Origin: an uncultured Saprospiraceae bacterium
GTDB lineage: Bacteria; Bacteroidota; Bacteroidia; Chitinophagales; Saprospiraceae
Reading direction: 5' to 3'
DNA length: 40,117 nucleotides
Assembly (NCBI GenBank): GCA_937997635.1
Contig: CALLFA010000193.1
Location: 1 to 40,117 of the forward strand
Of the stretch, positions 1-7,344 are shown piece by piece (position 1 is the stretch's first letter; each line of letters opens with the position of its first letter). A program made the position numbers and the translations under genes. The notes beneath the pieces were generated by a model, which made no database searches, was not told the DNA's origin, and saw nothing but the letters and a program-made list of their open reading frames with translations.

Positions 1-81
1 AACTTGCGACACTGGTCCTAAGCCAAAGTCCATAAGTCTGCACCTATTGCCGTATTGAATCGAGAGCTACCGAGAAGGTTT

Positions 82-489
82 TCAACCATTTGGCGGGTTA
101 ACAATCTCATAGCTACTCGTAACCTTAGCCGCCTTATCCAACATCAAAGATACTGAGCAATACTTTTCCAGAGACATGTCAATGGCTTGCTTCACTTTGT
201 TTTCTTTTAAATCACCGTAGCAGATGTAATGCAAATGGATATCAGTAAACACACGTGGGATCTCTTCTCTTCTCGTCCCTTCTACTTCTACTTTGATGTC
301 ATCCAGAGGTTGTCGCATTTTTTCCAAAATCATGACAATATCTATCGTGCTACAGCCAGCTGCTGCCATTAAGACGGACTGCATTGGTCCTACAGCATTA
401 CCATCTCCACTTAATTCTAGCGTCTGACCTTCATCATTGCTTCCTTTGAAATGTTTGGAATCATTGATTCTTTCGAGTGTCACTTTCAT
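82..489 (-). CDS. OsmC/Ohr family protein
   Basis: This 135-residue protein belongs to the OsmC/Ohr superfamily, whose members reduce organic hydroperoxides or handle reactive sulfur species with a pair of cysteines. Both expected cysteines are visible: C46 in the AAAGCSTIDI segment and C111 in EKYCSVSL. The length fits the family. It is the last gene of the minus-strand sulfur operon, 12 bases after the ferredoxin gene. That position suggests protection from reactive sulfur or peroxide by-products rather than a biosynthetic step, which is inference. No terminator is visible in the 81 bases downstream. Confidence 0.85.
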   Translation of the reverse strand: MKVTLERINDSKHFKGSNDEGQTLELSGDGNAVGPMQSVLMAAAGCSTIDIVMILEKMRQPLDDIKVEVEGTRREEIPRVFTDIHLHYICYGDLKENKVKQAIDMSLEKYCSVSLMLDKAAKVTSSYEIVNPPNG

Positions 490-501
490 GCAAATATTTT
501 T

Positions 502-840
502 TTATGCAACTGTTTCATCAACAGGAGCTAATTTAACAATGAGGCCATCTAAGTCGTTTGTAATCGGTAGCTGGCAGCTTAATCTTGAATTGTCTTCAAC
601 AAAAAACGCTTGATCTAGCATATCCTCTTCATCATCTGATGCTTCTGGTAGTGCATTATCCGATTGCACATAACAGTGACAGGATGCGCACAAAGCCATG
701 CCTCCGCATGTGCCCTCTACCGGTAATTCTGACGCCTTACAGATTTCCATGAGATTGAAATTCATGTCTGTAGGCGCATCAATCTTGTGTTCTTTACCTT
801 CCCTGTCAATGACAGTTATTGAAACTATATTTTCTTCCAT
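502..840 (-). CDS. 2Fe-2S ferredoxin (adrenodoxin type)
   Basis: This is a small soluble electron carrier of 112 residues. The cluster ligands follow the adrenodoxin/ISC-ferredoxin spacing: C45-x5-C51-x2-C54 and a distant C89 in SRLSCQLP. The chain is very acidic, with an EASDDEEDML stretch around residues 66-75, as expected for a partner of reductases. It sits 3 bases after the ferredoxin reductase gene in the operon that begins with a siroheme sulfite reductase. The likely electron path is therefore NADPH to reductase to ferredoxin to sulfite reductase, and possibly to CysH; the path is inferred from context. The ATG at 840 is the only sensible start. Confidence 0.9.
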   Translation of the reverse strand: MEENIVSITVIDREGKEHKIDAPTDMNFNLMEICKASELPVEGTCGGMALCASCHCYVQSDNALPEASDDEEDMLDQAFFVEDNSRLSCQLPITNDLDGLIVKLAPVDETVA

Positions 841-843
841 TAT

Positions 844-1851
844 TTATTCAAATCCATTCACACCTGCGACAGTCGTGTATTTGAAACTTAACTTCGCATC
901 AGGATATATATACTTAAATGCAGATTGGACCATAATTGTTCCTTCATGGAAACCACAAAGAATTAATTTTAGTTTACCAGGATATGTATTGATGTCTCCT
1001 ACTGCATATATACCAGGTACATTCGTACTGTAGTCTAGTGTATCTACTTCGATGGCACTCCGATTGATGTTTAAGCCCCAATCAGCAAGCGGGCCTAATT
1101 TTGGTGTCAAACCAAATAAGGGAATAAAATAATCCACATCTTTTGTGAACTCTCCACGCTCCTTAGTTTTGACAATTACTTCTTTCAACACTCCATTACC
1201 ATTTACGCCTACTGCCTGTGCTTCTGTAATCAGATTCACTTTATTAGACTTAGCAAGTGCCATTACTTTATCCACACTGTCCAAGGCTCCTCTAAAAGAA
1301 GTACGTCTGTGGATCAATGTCACTTCACTTGCCACATCAGCCAACTCAATTGTCCAATCCAAAGCTGAATCACCACCACCAGCAATCAACAACTTTTTAT
1401 CTCTGAATTTTTCAGGATCTTTCACCATATACTCAACACCTTTCTCCTCAAACTGTGCTAATCCTTCAATTGGTGGTTTGCGTGGTTCGAAGCATCCGAG
1501 TCCACCTGCAATACAAATGACTGGCGCCTCAATTTGGGTACCTTTATTTGTTGTCAATCGATATAGCTTTTCTTCCACCTTCTCAATACTCTCTGCTCGT
1601 TCACCAAGAGTAAAGCCAGGATTGAATGGTGCAATTTGCTCCATCAAGTTGTCCACCAATTCTCCAGCCAAAATACTCGGGTACCCTGGAATATCGTAAA
1701 TCGGCTTCTTTGGGTAAATCTCGCTCAATTGGCCACCAGCAATTGGTAGTGCATCAACCAAGTGACACTTCAATTTTAAAAGTCCTGCTTCAAATACAGT
1801 GAACAATCCGCAAGGACCAGCACCAATGATTAATATATCTGTCTTTATCAT
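844..1851 (-). CDS. Ferredoxin-NADP(+) reductase, thioredoxin-reductase-like type
   Basis: This FAD/NAD(P)-dependent reductase of about 335 residues has the FAD motif GAGPCGLF near the N-terminus. A second nucleotide-binding loop, IAGGGDSALDW, lies around residues 155-165, and the C-terminal FAD signature reads GIYAVGDI. The fold is that of bacterial thioredoxin reductases, but the redox CxxC of TrxR is absent, which marks the ferredoxin-NADP reductase branch (YumC-like). I prefer the ATG at 1851 (MIKTDILIIGAG); the frame extends two codons to a TTG at 1857. It probably reduces the ferredoxin encoded directly after it, to feed the sulfite reductase at the head of the operon. Confidence 0.88.
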   Translation of the reverse strand: MIKTDILIIGAGPCGLFTVFEAGLLKLKCHLVDALPIAGGQLSEIYPKKPIYDIPGYPSILAGELVDNLMEQIAPFNPGFTLGERAESIEKVEEKLYRLTTNKGTQIEAPVICIAGGLGCFEPRKPPIEGLAQFEEKGVEYMVKDPEKFRDKKLLIAGGGDSALDWTIELADVASEVTLIHRRTSFRGALDSVDKVMALAKSNKVNLITEAQAVGVNGNGVLKEVIVKTKERGEFTKDVDYFIPLFGLTPKLGPLADWGLNINRSAIEVDTLDYSTNVPGIYAVGDINTYPGKLKLILCGFHEGTIMVQSAFKYIYPDAKLSFKYTTVAGVNGFE

Positions 1852-1887
1852 AGTCAATAATAATTCGCTAAATTAAGAGTAATAATG

Positions 1888-2571
1888 TTATAAATGAATC
1901 CCGCACTCCGTTTTTGAGTTTCCTTTCCATCTCCCTGATCTCCCTTTTCCTTTCAAGGTACAGTTTGTACAACCAACAGAATCATAGCCTTCTAGTTTCA
2001 TCGGATGAATCGGAATGTCATTATCTGCTAAATACATGTCAAACTGAGATGCGGATGTATCAATATTTGGATGCATCTTAATGATGTTATTTCTACGCTC
2101 AAATATGTTGAGATTGGCTCTAAACGGAGTAGAGTTCATCAACAATCCAGAAATCCATATTTTTTTATCACTCTTATATGGATCAAAGGGTTTTACCTTA
2201 TGCATGTGACAACATTTATCGACATCACTTTCCCACAATTTGGAACTTCTAGCCATCGTATTATCTTCAACTTCTGGCAGTATATTCACAATAGTCAGAC
2301 CAAGAATATCTGTGAGCGTATTTTTATATTCAATTGTTTTCGGGAATAAAAACGTCGTATCAATAAAGTGAATCGGATGGTCTGGTGCAGCCTTACTCAC
2401 CATACTCATCAAAATCCCTGATGTTGTTCCAAATGAAGAGGTTACCAAAATATCCTCATGGTCAAAATCAGTAAAGACTTTCTTAATTCGTTGTATTGGA
2501 TTTAAATCTTTGTAGGCTTCATTGAGCGCTTCAACATTGATGTCATCAATTTTCTTTTCTTCAGCTATCAT
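1888..2571 (-). CDS. cysH: CysH, adenylylsulfate (APS/PAPS) reductase
   Basis: CysH-family reductase of 227 residues that converts activated sulfate to sulfite. The catalytic Cys lies in the C-terminal KTECGIHL motif (C223). Two further pairs, C120-C121 and C201-x2-C204, form the CC...CxxC signature that binds a [4Fe-4S] cluster in the assimilatory APS-reductase type. The substrate is therefore more likely APS than PAPS, although some enzymes with this cluster accept both. Its start overlaps the stop of the upstream precorrin-2 dehydrogenase gene by one base, so the two are translationally coupled. No cysD/cysN sulfate-activation genes are in the window. Confidence 0.92.
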   Translation of the reverse strand: MIAEEKKIDDINVEALNEAYKDLNPIQRIKKVFTDFDHEDILVTSSFGTTSGILMSMVSKAAPDHPIHFIDTTFLFPKTIEYKNTLTDILGLTIVNILPEVEDNTMARSSKLWESDVDKCCHMHKVKPFDPYKSDKKIWISGLLMNSTPFRANLNIFERRNNIIKMHPNIDTSASQFDMYLADNDIPIHPMKLEGYDSVGCTNCTLKGKGRSGRWKGNSKTECGIHL

Positions 2572-3164
2572 TAATTTTTCACTAGTGATGAAGTAATGCG
2601 GTTGAGTTCTTTTACTTTATATTCGAAATCTCCTTTGAGTCTATCTCTAAATACTTTTAAGTTTTCTACTAATTGAGCAGAATCATTGGGCAGGATTTCT
2701 TCCAACACTTGTCTGAATCGTTTGGCGAATGTTGGTGATTTACCATTGGTTGAAATGGCAACTTTTAAATTACCTCTTGTCACAATTGAACCCAAATAAA
2801 AATCGCACAATGCTGGTGTGTCAGCCACATTAATCAACTTATCCTTTTGCTTAGCTGCGTGGTGCACGTGTTTATTGACGTCTTCAAAGTTTGTGGCAGC
2901 CACTATCAAATCATGGCCATCGATATCTGAATTGTCAAACTCCTTTTGTATCCATTTGATGTTGTATTTGCCATCAAATATTAATTGAGATACTTCTTCT
3001 TTCGCCCATGGAGCAACGATCGTAATGTTTGCATTGGGACTGCTTTTAAGGATGAAAAATAATTTTTCATATCCCACTTCACCTGCACCTACCACCAACA
3101 TCTTCAGTTTATCTAATTTAAAGAAGACTGGATATAGTGGATTTTGTTCGACTACTGGTTCCAT
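2571..3164 (-). CDS. Precorrin-2 dehydrogenase (siroheme synthase N-terminal type)
   Basis: This 197-residue protein matches the N-terminal module of CysG (Met8p/YlnF-like), the NAD-dependent enzyme that oxidises precorrin-2 to sirohydrochlorin on the way to siroheme. The nucleotide-binding loop VVGAGEVGYEKL is at about residues 24-35. The typical segments LIVAATNFEDVNKHV and ISTNGKSPTFAKRFR follow. It lacks the SUMT module, which is a separate gene just upstream and overlaps it by 13 bases. Siroheme is the cofactor of the sulfite reductase at the start of the operon, so the gene order follows the cofactor pathway. Confidence 0.9.
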   Translation of the reverse strand: MEPVVEQNPLYPVFFKLDKLKMLVVGAGEVGYEKLFFILKSSPNANITIVAPWAKEEVSQLIFDGKYNIKWIQKEFDNSDIDGHDLIVAATNFEDVNKHVHHAAKQKDKLINVADTPALCDFYLGSIVTRGNLKVAISTNGKSPTFAKRFRQVLEEILPNDSAQLVENLKVFRDRLKGDFEYKVKELNRITSSLVKN

Positions 3165-3916
3165 TCTGTTACTGCTTTTTGTTTGATAAATGATTGATGT
3201 GTTTTCACAACTTCACCAATGACGATAATGCCTGGTGTCGCTATTTTATTTTCTTTTACCTGTTGGAGAATGTTGCTTGAATCTCCGACAACACATTTCT
3301 CTTCTTGAGTAGACCCTGATTGAACAACCATAATAGGTGTTTCCTCTTTTCCAGCACTTTGCAGCATATCCACAATCAGCGGCAATTTTCTAATGCCCAT
3401 TAAAATCACAATTGTTGCTGAACTCTGCATTGCCAACTCAATGTCTTTAGACAGTTGGTGACTTTTTGTCGATCCAGTTAATACCCAGAAGCTCTCACTC
3501 ATCCCTCTTGATGTCACAGGTACTCCTTGTAGTAAGGGCACTGAAATGGAAGAACTGATTCCGGGCACTACTGTCACTGGTAAGCCAAAAGATTCTGCAT
3601 ATTCTTTCTCTTCATACCCTCTTCCGAATACAAATGGATCACCACCTTTCAATCTTACGGCATGTCCATATTCAAATGCTGCTTGCACGAGAAGCAAATT
3701 GATTTCTTCTTGCTTTTTGCATTTGACTCCAGCTCTTTTCCCAACAAATAATTTGATTGCATTCGCAGGAATTTCTTCAAGCAATTCTTGAGAAACAAGC
3801 GCGTCATATAAGACAACATCAGCTGACTGTATCGCTTTTAATCCTTTGACAGTAATCAAATCTTTGTCGCCAGGACCAGCACCAACAAGTGTTATTCTAG
3901 CTTTCTTATTCGTCAT
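3152..3916 (-). CDS. cobA: Uroporphyrinogen-III C-methyltransferase (SUMT)
   Basis: This SAM-dependent tetrapyrrole methylase of 254 residues makes precorrin-2 from uroporphyrinogen III, the first committed step to siroheme. Family motifs are clear: LVGAGPGDKDLITVKG at the N-terminus, DVVLYDALVS, RLKGGDPFVFGRG, PGISSS, GVPVTSRG and VILMGIRKL. The length is that of stand-alone SUMT enzymes. It lies 2 bases after the sulfite reductase gene and overlaps the following dehydrogenase gene by 13 bases. The two together replace the fused CysG of enterobacteria. Confidence 0.93.
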   Translation of the reverse strand: MTNKKARITLVGAGPGDKDLITVKGLKAIQSADVVLYDALVSQELLEEIPANAIKLFVGKRAGVKCKKQEEINLLLVQAAFEYGHAVRLKGGDPFVFGRGYEEKEYAESFGLPVTVVPGISSSISVPLLQGVPVTSRGMSESFWVLTGSTKSHQLSKDIELAMQSSATIVILMGIRKLPLIVDMLQSAGKEETPIMVVQSGSTQEEKCVVGDSSNILQQVKENKIATPGIIVIGEVVKTHQSFIKQKAVTEWNQ

Positions 3917-3918
3917 GA

Positions 3919-6054
3919 TTATGCTTTATAATAACTTTCAATAACCTCTTTATCTTCTTGACCGTTGGTCATATCTTTCTCCCTAAATCTGATCACTTCT
4001 TTAAGAAAACTTTTAGCATCAAGCATGTAGTCACTCACAAATTCTGTTGTAGGCTCATACTTTTTTATCTCTAAAACTTTTTCTTTGAAATCTCCATCAA
4101 ACGGAAATCTGCCTGTTTCCACAAACTGTTCTTGGAAATCTTTTAAGATGTTAATTTGCGTGTTACACTTGATGTCATCTGCTAGTAATAATGCTTTTGC
4201 TCCAATGACAAAAGACGAGTAACTGTAATAGGCCGCTTCTGGTAAATGGCCTTTTTCAAAATCGTCTGCTGCACTTTCTAGGCGTTCTTTAGCATCTTTA
4301 ATAATCGTCCCGACAACGTCTAGAACAACACCAGCACATTCTCCAACACCAATAGCCTGCTTGTACTCGTGCTCTTGCTCCCAATCAAATAAATCCGCAC
4401 CCTCTAAATCATCAATATTTGCCAATGGCTTCAACAATTCATAAAAATATTTCTTGCCTTGACGCTCATAGTAGTGGTTGTAATACTCACCTTCCATTGC
4501 GTTTGTATTGTAATCATTTAATACGAATCGAATACAATCAAGAATTTTCTTCGTTGGTAATTTGATGACTTTCTCTGCAATCCAGCCTTTCCCGTTTGGC
4601 TCTGTTCCACCACCCAGGACGACTTGCATCGCAGGTATAACCAAATCTTTTTTCTTTATCGAACTGCCATGAAAGCCAATATTGGCAACCATATGTTGCC
4701 CACATGCATTCATACACCCACTAATCTTTATTTTAATGTGCTCTTCTTCTAATAGTTCGGGATATTCATCTTCAATCATATCTTCTATCACACGTGCCAA
4801 ACCAGTACTGTTAGTCACACCCAGATTACATGTATCTGTTCCAGGACATGCAGTCACATCTGCAATCGAATCGAACCCTGGATTTGCATATCCAATCGTT
4901 TCTAAAGCTTCAAACAATTCTGCCAAATGATCTTCATGAACGAAACGCAACAATAAGCCTTGATTGACTGTAATCCGAATATCCTTGGCCACATACTTTC
5001 TAGCGATCTTGGCAAATTTTCTGGAAACATCAGAAGACATGTCTCCCAATAGAATTCTTACATAGACACCATAAAAGCCTTTTTGCTTTTGTTCGAAAGT
5101 ATTTGTCTTTTTCCACAACTCAAACTTGTCTGCATTTTTTGGTGTCGTGATGCTTGGCTCAAAATAAGTGACGGCTTCTTCTTGTACATAATCCGACGTA
5201 TCAATTGGATGCACCTTATTTTGCAAAGACTTCCACTCTTCATTTACCAACTCCATAAAGCCATCAATGCCAAGTTTTTTGACCAAAAATTTCATTCTGG
5301 CTTTTTGTCTTTTTGAGCGTTCACCATGTCTGTCAAACACTCTGAGGCTTGCTTCCATGAATGGGATCATTTTATCAGCAGATAAAAACTCATACGCCGT
5401 TGGGGCAGTAATCGCTTGTGCACCTAGCCCGCCGCCAACAAGCACTTTAAAGCCTTTCACCCCATCTTTAATTTTTGGAATAAAACCAAAATCATGAAAG
5501 TAGCTAAAGGCGGTATCCTTATCACTGCTAGAGAAACTTGGCTTAATCTTTCTCCCCATTTCTTGACAAATAGGATTTCGAAGAAAGTAAAATGCTGCAG
5601 CGTGTGCATAAGGAGTGATGTCAAATGGTTCATCCGGATCGATCCCAGCAGTTGGTGATGCTGTAATGTTTCTAACTGTATTGCCACAAGCTTCTCTTCC
5701 TGTCAAGCCATTACTTGTCAAGCCTTTCCACACTTCTGGAGAATCTTGCAACTTCACATAATGCAGTTGTATGTCTTGTCGTGTGGTTAGGTGCAGATTA
5801 CTAGATGCGTATTTGTCTGATAAATCCGCGATCACTTCAAATTGGTGTGGAGAGATCTTTCCGTAAGGAATTTTGATCCTAAACATCTGGACACCCAACT
5901 GGCGCTGACCATACACACCTCTTGTGAGACGATACAGCTTGAAACGTTCTTCATCTTCTTTGCCTGTTCGGAAATTATCGATACGCTCTTCTAGTTCAAC
6001 AATATCTCGTTGATCCGTTTCGGCAATAGTGTTAATCTCTTCGTTATAACTCAT
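3919..6054 (-). CDS. Siroheme nitrite/sulfite reductase with C-terminal HEPN-like extension
   Basis: This 711-residue siroheme and [4Fe-4S] reductase is the head gene of the sulfur operon and should reduce sulfite to sulfide with six electrons. The cluster and siroheme ligands are C403-x5-C409 (TACPGTDTCN) and C447-x3-C451 (SGCMNACGQH). The substrate-side segment HLTTRQDIQLHYV around residue 88 is typical of the ferredoxin-dependent NirA/SirA branch. That core ends near residue 560. The remaining 140 or so residues form a helical segment resembling HEPN domains, unusual outside Bacteroidota. Sulfite rather than nitrite is favoured because the operon also holds cysH and siroheme genes. The ATG at 6054 lies 20 bases below the second leader terminator. 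Confidence 0.92.
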   Translation of the reverse strand: MSYNEEINTIAETDQRDIVELEERIDNFRTGKEDEERFKLYRLTRGVYGQRQLGVQMFRIKIPYGKISPHQFEVIADLSDKYASSNLHLTTRQDIQLHYVKLQDSPEVWKGLTSNGLTGREACGNTVRNITASPTAGIDPDEPFDITPYAHAAAFYFLRNPICQEMGRKIKPSFSSSDKDTAFSYFHDFGFIPKIKDGVKGFKVLVGGGLGAQAITAPTAYEFLSADKMIPFMEASLRVFDRHGERSKRQKARMKFLVKKLGIDGFMELVNEEWKSLQNKVHPIDTSDYVQEEAVTYFEPSITTPKNADKFELWKKTNTFEQKQKGFYGVYVRILLGDMSSDVSRKFAKIARKYVAKDIRITVNQGLLLRFVHEDHLAELFEALETIGYANPGFDSIADVTACPGTDTCNLGVTNSTGLARVIEDMIEDEYPELLEEEHIKIKISGCMNACGQHMVANIGFHGSSIKKKDLVIPAMQVVLGGGTEPNGKGWIAEKVIKLPTKKILDCIRFVLNDYNTNAMEGEYYNHYYERQGKKYFYELLKPLANIDDLEGADLFDWEQEHEYKQAIGVGECAGVVLDVVGTIIKDAKERLESAADDFEKGHLPEAAYYSYSSFVIGAKALLLADDIKCNTQINILKDFQEQFVETGRFPFDGDFKEKVLEIKKYEPTTEFVSDYMLDAKSFLKEVIRFREKDMTNGQEDKEVIESYYKA

Positions 6055-6073
6055 CTTTAAATGTCTTTAAATG

Positions 6074-6108
6074 AAAAAAGCCTCTCCAGAAACATCCAGA
6101 AAGGCTTT
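6074..6108 (-). terminator. Leader terminator 2 (attenuator)
   Basis: On the minus strand a 14-pair stem, AAAGCCTTTCTGGA / TCTGGAGAGGCTTT with three G.U pairs, is closed by a TGTT loop and followed by six T. It lies 25 bases after the stop of the 8-Cys leader ORF and 20 bases before the sulfite reductase ATG. That is the position of an attenuator, not of a normal end-of-operon terminator. Confidence 0.85.
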
Positions 6109-6132
6109 ATTAATTTTAATAATATAGCTACT

Positions 6133-6207
6133 TCACTGGAGTTCTGATCGAGAACAGCAGCAACATACTTGACAACAGCAACATGTATGTGTAATATTTT
6201 TTCTCAT
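6133..6207 (-). CDS. Cysteine-rich leader peptide 2
   Basis: A 24-codon ORF with the layout MRKNITHT, four Cys, QV, four Cys, SRSELQ, stop. Eight of 24 codons are Cys, in two runs, mixing TGT and TGC. An in-frame ATG four codons earlier (6219) directly follows the T-run of leader terminator 1 and could be the start instead. A regulatory role in cis is inferred from the position between two terminators and upstream of a cysteine-biosynthesis operon. Low charged tRNA-Cys would stall the ribosome in the Cys runs. The last codons, CTC CAG, are complementary to the 5' arm of terminator 2. A peptide function in trans, such as metal binding, cannot be excluded. Confidence 0.8.
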   Translation of the reverse strand: MRKNITHTCCCCQVCCCCSRSELQ

Positions 6208-6219
6208 GGTTATGTGCAT

Positions 6220-6254
6220 AAAAAAAGCCCTCTTGAAAATCTTCAAGAAGGCTT
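6220..6254 (-). terminator. Leader terminator 1 (attenuator)
   Basis: On the minus strand a 13-pair stem, AAGCCTTCTTGAA / TTCAAGAGGGCTT with one U.G pair, has the four-base loop GATT and ends in seven T. It lies 27 bases after the stop of the six-Cys leader ORF and directly before the second leader ORF. Its build (stem length, 4-base loop, GCC/GGC base) matches leader terminator 2, suggesting a duplicated attenuator unit. Confidence 0.85.
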
Positions 6255-6280
6255 ATATATTTTAGTATACAAATACAGCA

Positions 6281-6346
6281 CTACTGAAGACCGTCCGATG
6301 GTGGACAACAACAACAGCAACAAGCTATATTTGGATTATTTTTCAT
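6281..6346 (-). CDS. Cysteine-rich leader peptide 1
   Basis: A 21-residue micro-ORF: MKNNPNIA, then six consecutive Cys codons (TGT TGC TGT TGT TGT TGT), then PPSDGLQ and TAG. Six adjacent Cys codons by chance are very unlikely, and the next leader repeats the theme and also ends in LQ-stop. It is the first ORF behind the putative operon promoter, with only a few bases of predicted 5' UTR. It probably measures charged tRNA-Cys by ribosome stalling and decides whether terminator 1 forms. This mechanism is inferred; cysteine-responsive poly-Cys leader ORFs are known from mycobacteria. Confidence 0.8.
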   Translation of the reverse strand: MKNNPNIACCCCCCPPSDGLQ

Positions 6347-6355
6347 TTTCGAATG

Positions 6356-6386
6356 CAATTATAAATCATATTCGGTAACAAAACAA
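6356..6386 (-). promoter_or_regulatory. Putative promoter of the sulfur-assimilation operon
   Basis: On the minus strand TTG (6386-6384) is separated by 20 bases from TATAATTG (6363-6356). This matches the Bacteroidota -33/-7 pattern (TTG, then TAnnTTTG) with one mismatch in the -7 box. The expected transcription start is near 6352, only about six bases before the ATG of the first Cys leader, so leader 1 would be nearly leaderless. Confidence 0.5.
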
Positions 6387-6639
6387 GATTTGGTGGAATT
6401 TGTTGTTTCATTTTGTAAAAAATTGGGAGTTTATTGAAATTGGCGTTCTATATAGTCCATTTTTATAACAGATGTTCTGCGATTTTCGCCGTTGAGTAAA
6501 TAGGAAATTCCAGAACGAACACGACTACCTTAGACAGCATTCCATCCTGCTGCTTTCTATGCAGGGTCTATATAGACATATTTAGTTGTGCTTCGTTCAT
6601 GTTGATGAAATACTAGTATAATCAAGGTTATACTTAGGG
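6387..6639. other. Intergenic stretch without a gene
   Basis: No coding sequence is supported here. The only structure I see is a perfect 12-base palindrome, GTCTATATAGAC, at 6566-6577. The stretch separates the sulfur operon promoter from the HTH gene debris. Confidence 0.5.
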
Positions 6640-6815
6640 CTAAGGTTTAATGATTTTCCAATAACCTCCCTTGTCAGGGCCTATTCGTTTAATAATACTC
6701 TCTTTTAAGTCATTGAAATATGTTTGCACAGACCTTGGACTTACGCCTAAATATACAGATGCCCTTTTCAATCTGGTCTACAGTTAAAAACAGCCTTTGA
6801 GATACTTTGCAAAAA
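6640..6815 (-). pseudogene. Fragment of a helix-turn-helix gene
   Basis: The minus strand from 6777 to the TAG at 6640 encodes a short tail with a helix-turn-helix and wing pattern: RASVYLGVSPRSVQTYF, followed by NDLKESIIKRIGPDKGGYWK. The same frame meets a TAG at 6778-6780. Coding-like sequence (QRLFLTVDQIEK) continues in a different frame farther upstream. There is no start codon and no room for the rest of a gene. I read it as decayed debris of a DNA-binding protein whose parent family is unknown. Confidence 0.5.
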
Positions 6816-6841
6816 GAAATGAAGTGATTCTTCAATAACAG

Positions 6842-6872
6842 TTGCATTCACTTATTTCTAAGCATATCTTTG
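6842..6872 (+). promoter_or_regulatory. Putative promoter of the H-NOX phosphorelay operon
   Basis: TTG (6842-6844), 20 bases, then TATCTTTG (6865-6872) is a perfect match to the Bacteroidota TTG/TAnnTTTG promoter. It implies a transcript start near 6877. That excludes the TTG at 6842 as start codon of the first gene and supports the in-frame GTG at 6908. Confidence 0.6.
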
Positions 6873-6907
6873 AAAAACGATATTCTATTATCTCATCAAA
6901 TAGCTTT

Positions 6908-7327
6908 GTGAAACTCACCGTACTTGTAGTAGAAGATGACAAAATCGAATTATTAAAATTCAAAAGAGCAGCCAAGCTTTTGGACTTAAGGCATCAATTT
7001 ATATTTGCTGAGAATGGTGAAGAGGCTATGCGAGTGCTAGAAAGTGACACAGATGCGCTACCGCATATCATATTGCTTGATCTCAATATGCCTCGCTTTG
7101 ATGGATTTGAATTTCTAAGCTTGATGCGATCTAAGGATTCTTTTAGATATATACCCACAATAATCATGACTACATCTGAAAATGAAAAAGATTTGAAGAA
7201 GTGTTATGAACTTGGGGTTGCTGGCTATATGATAAAACCACTTGATTACGACCTTTATACAAAAAAAATCTCCGTCTTATTTAATTACTGGGAGTTGAAT
7301 GAAATAGTGCTTTCCCCTAACAAATAA
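6908..7327 (+). CDS. Single-domain response regulator (receiver only)
   Basis: This is a stand-alone receiver of about 139 residues with no output domain. The acidic pocket (VVEDD) and the phospho-acceptor D58 in HIILLDLNMP are present, as are the TTSE switch residue and the conserved Lys in GYMIKPLDY. I chose the GTG at 6908 because a strong promoter lies over 6842-6872. The reading frame itself is open farther upstream. It is the first gene of the H-NOX operon, 17 bases before the H-NOX gene. A role as intermediate phosphoryl carrier between the kinase and the HPt protein is likely but inferred. Confidence 0.85.
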   Translation: MKLTVLVVEDDKIELLKFKRAAKLLDLRHQFIFAENGEEAMRVLESDTDALPHIILLDLNMPRFDGFEFLSLMRSKDSFRYIPTIIMTTSENEKDLKKCYELGVAGYMIKPLDYDLYTKKISVLFNYWELNEIVLSPNK

Positions 7328-7344
7328 AACCAAAAAGTAGACAT

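Noticed and set aside
1..33. Minus-strand ATG at 33 opening a frame to the left edge.
   Set aside because: Only eleven codons are visible, with no recognisable motif. It may be the start of the next gene, but this cannot be supported.
6169..6378. Plus-strand frame over the leader region.
   Set aside because: It is antisense to the two Cys leaders and passes through terminator 1. The poly-Cys runs with paired terminators on the minus strand explain the sequence better.
6060..6400. A SAM or other sulfur-related riboswitch upstream of the sulfur operon.
   Set aside because: I found no multi-stem aptamer core. The space is filled by two micro-ORFs and two simple terminators.
6842..6907. N-terminal extension of the receiver gene starting at TTG 6842.
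   Set aside because: This TTG is the -33 element of a perfect TTG-N20-TATCTTTG promoter, so transcription should begin downstream of it.
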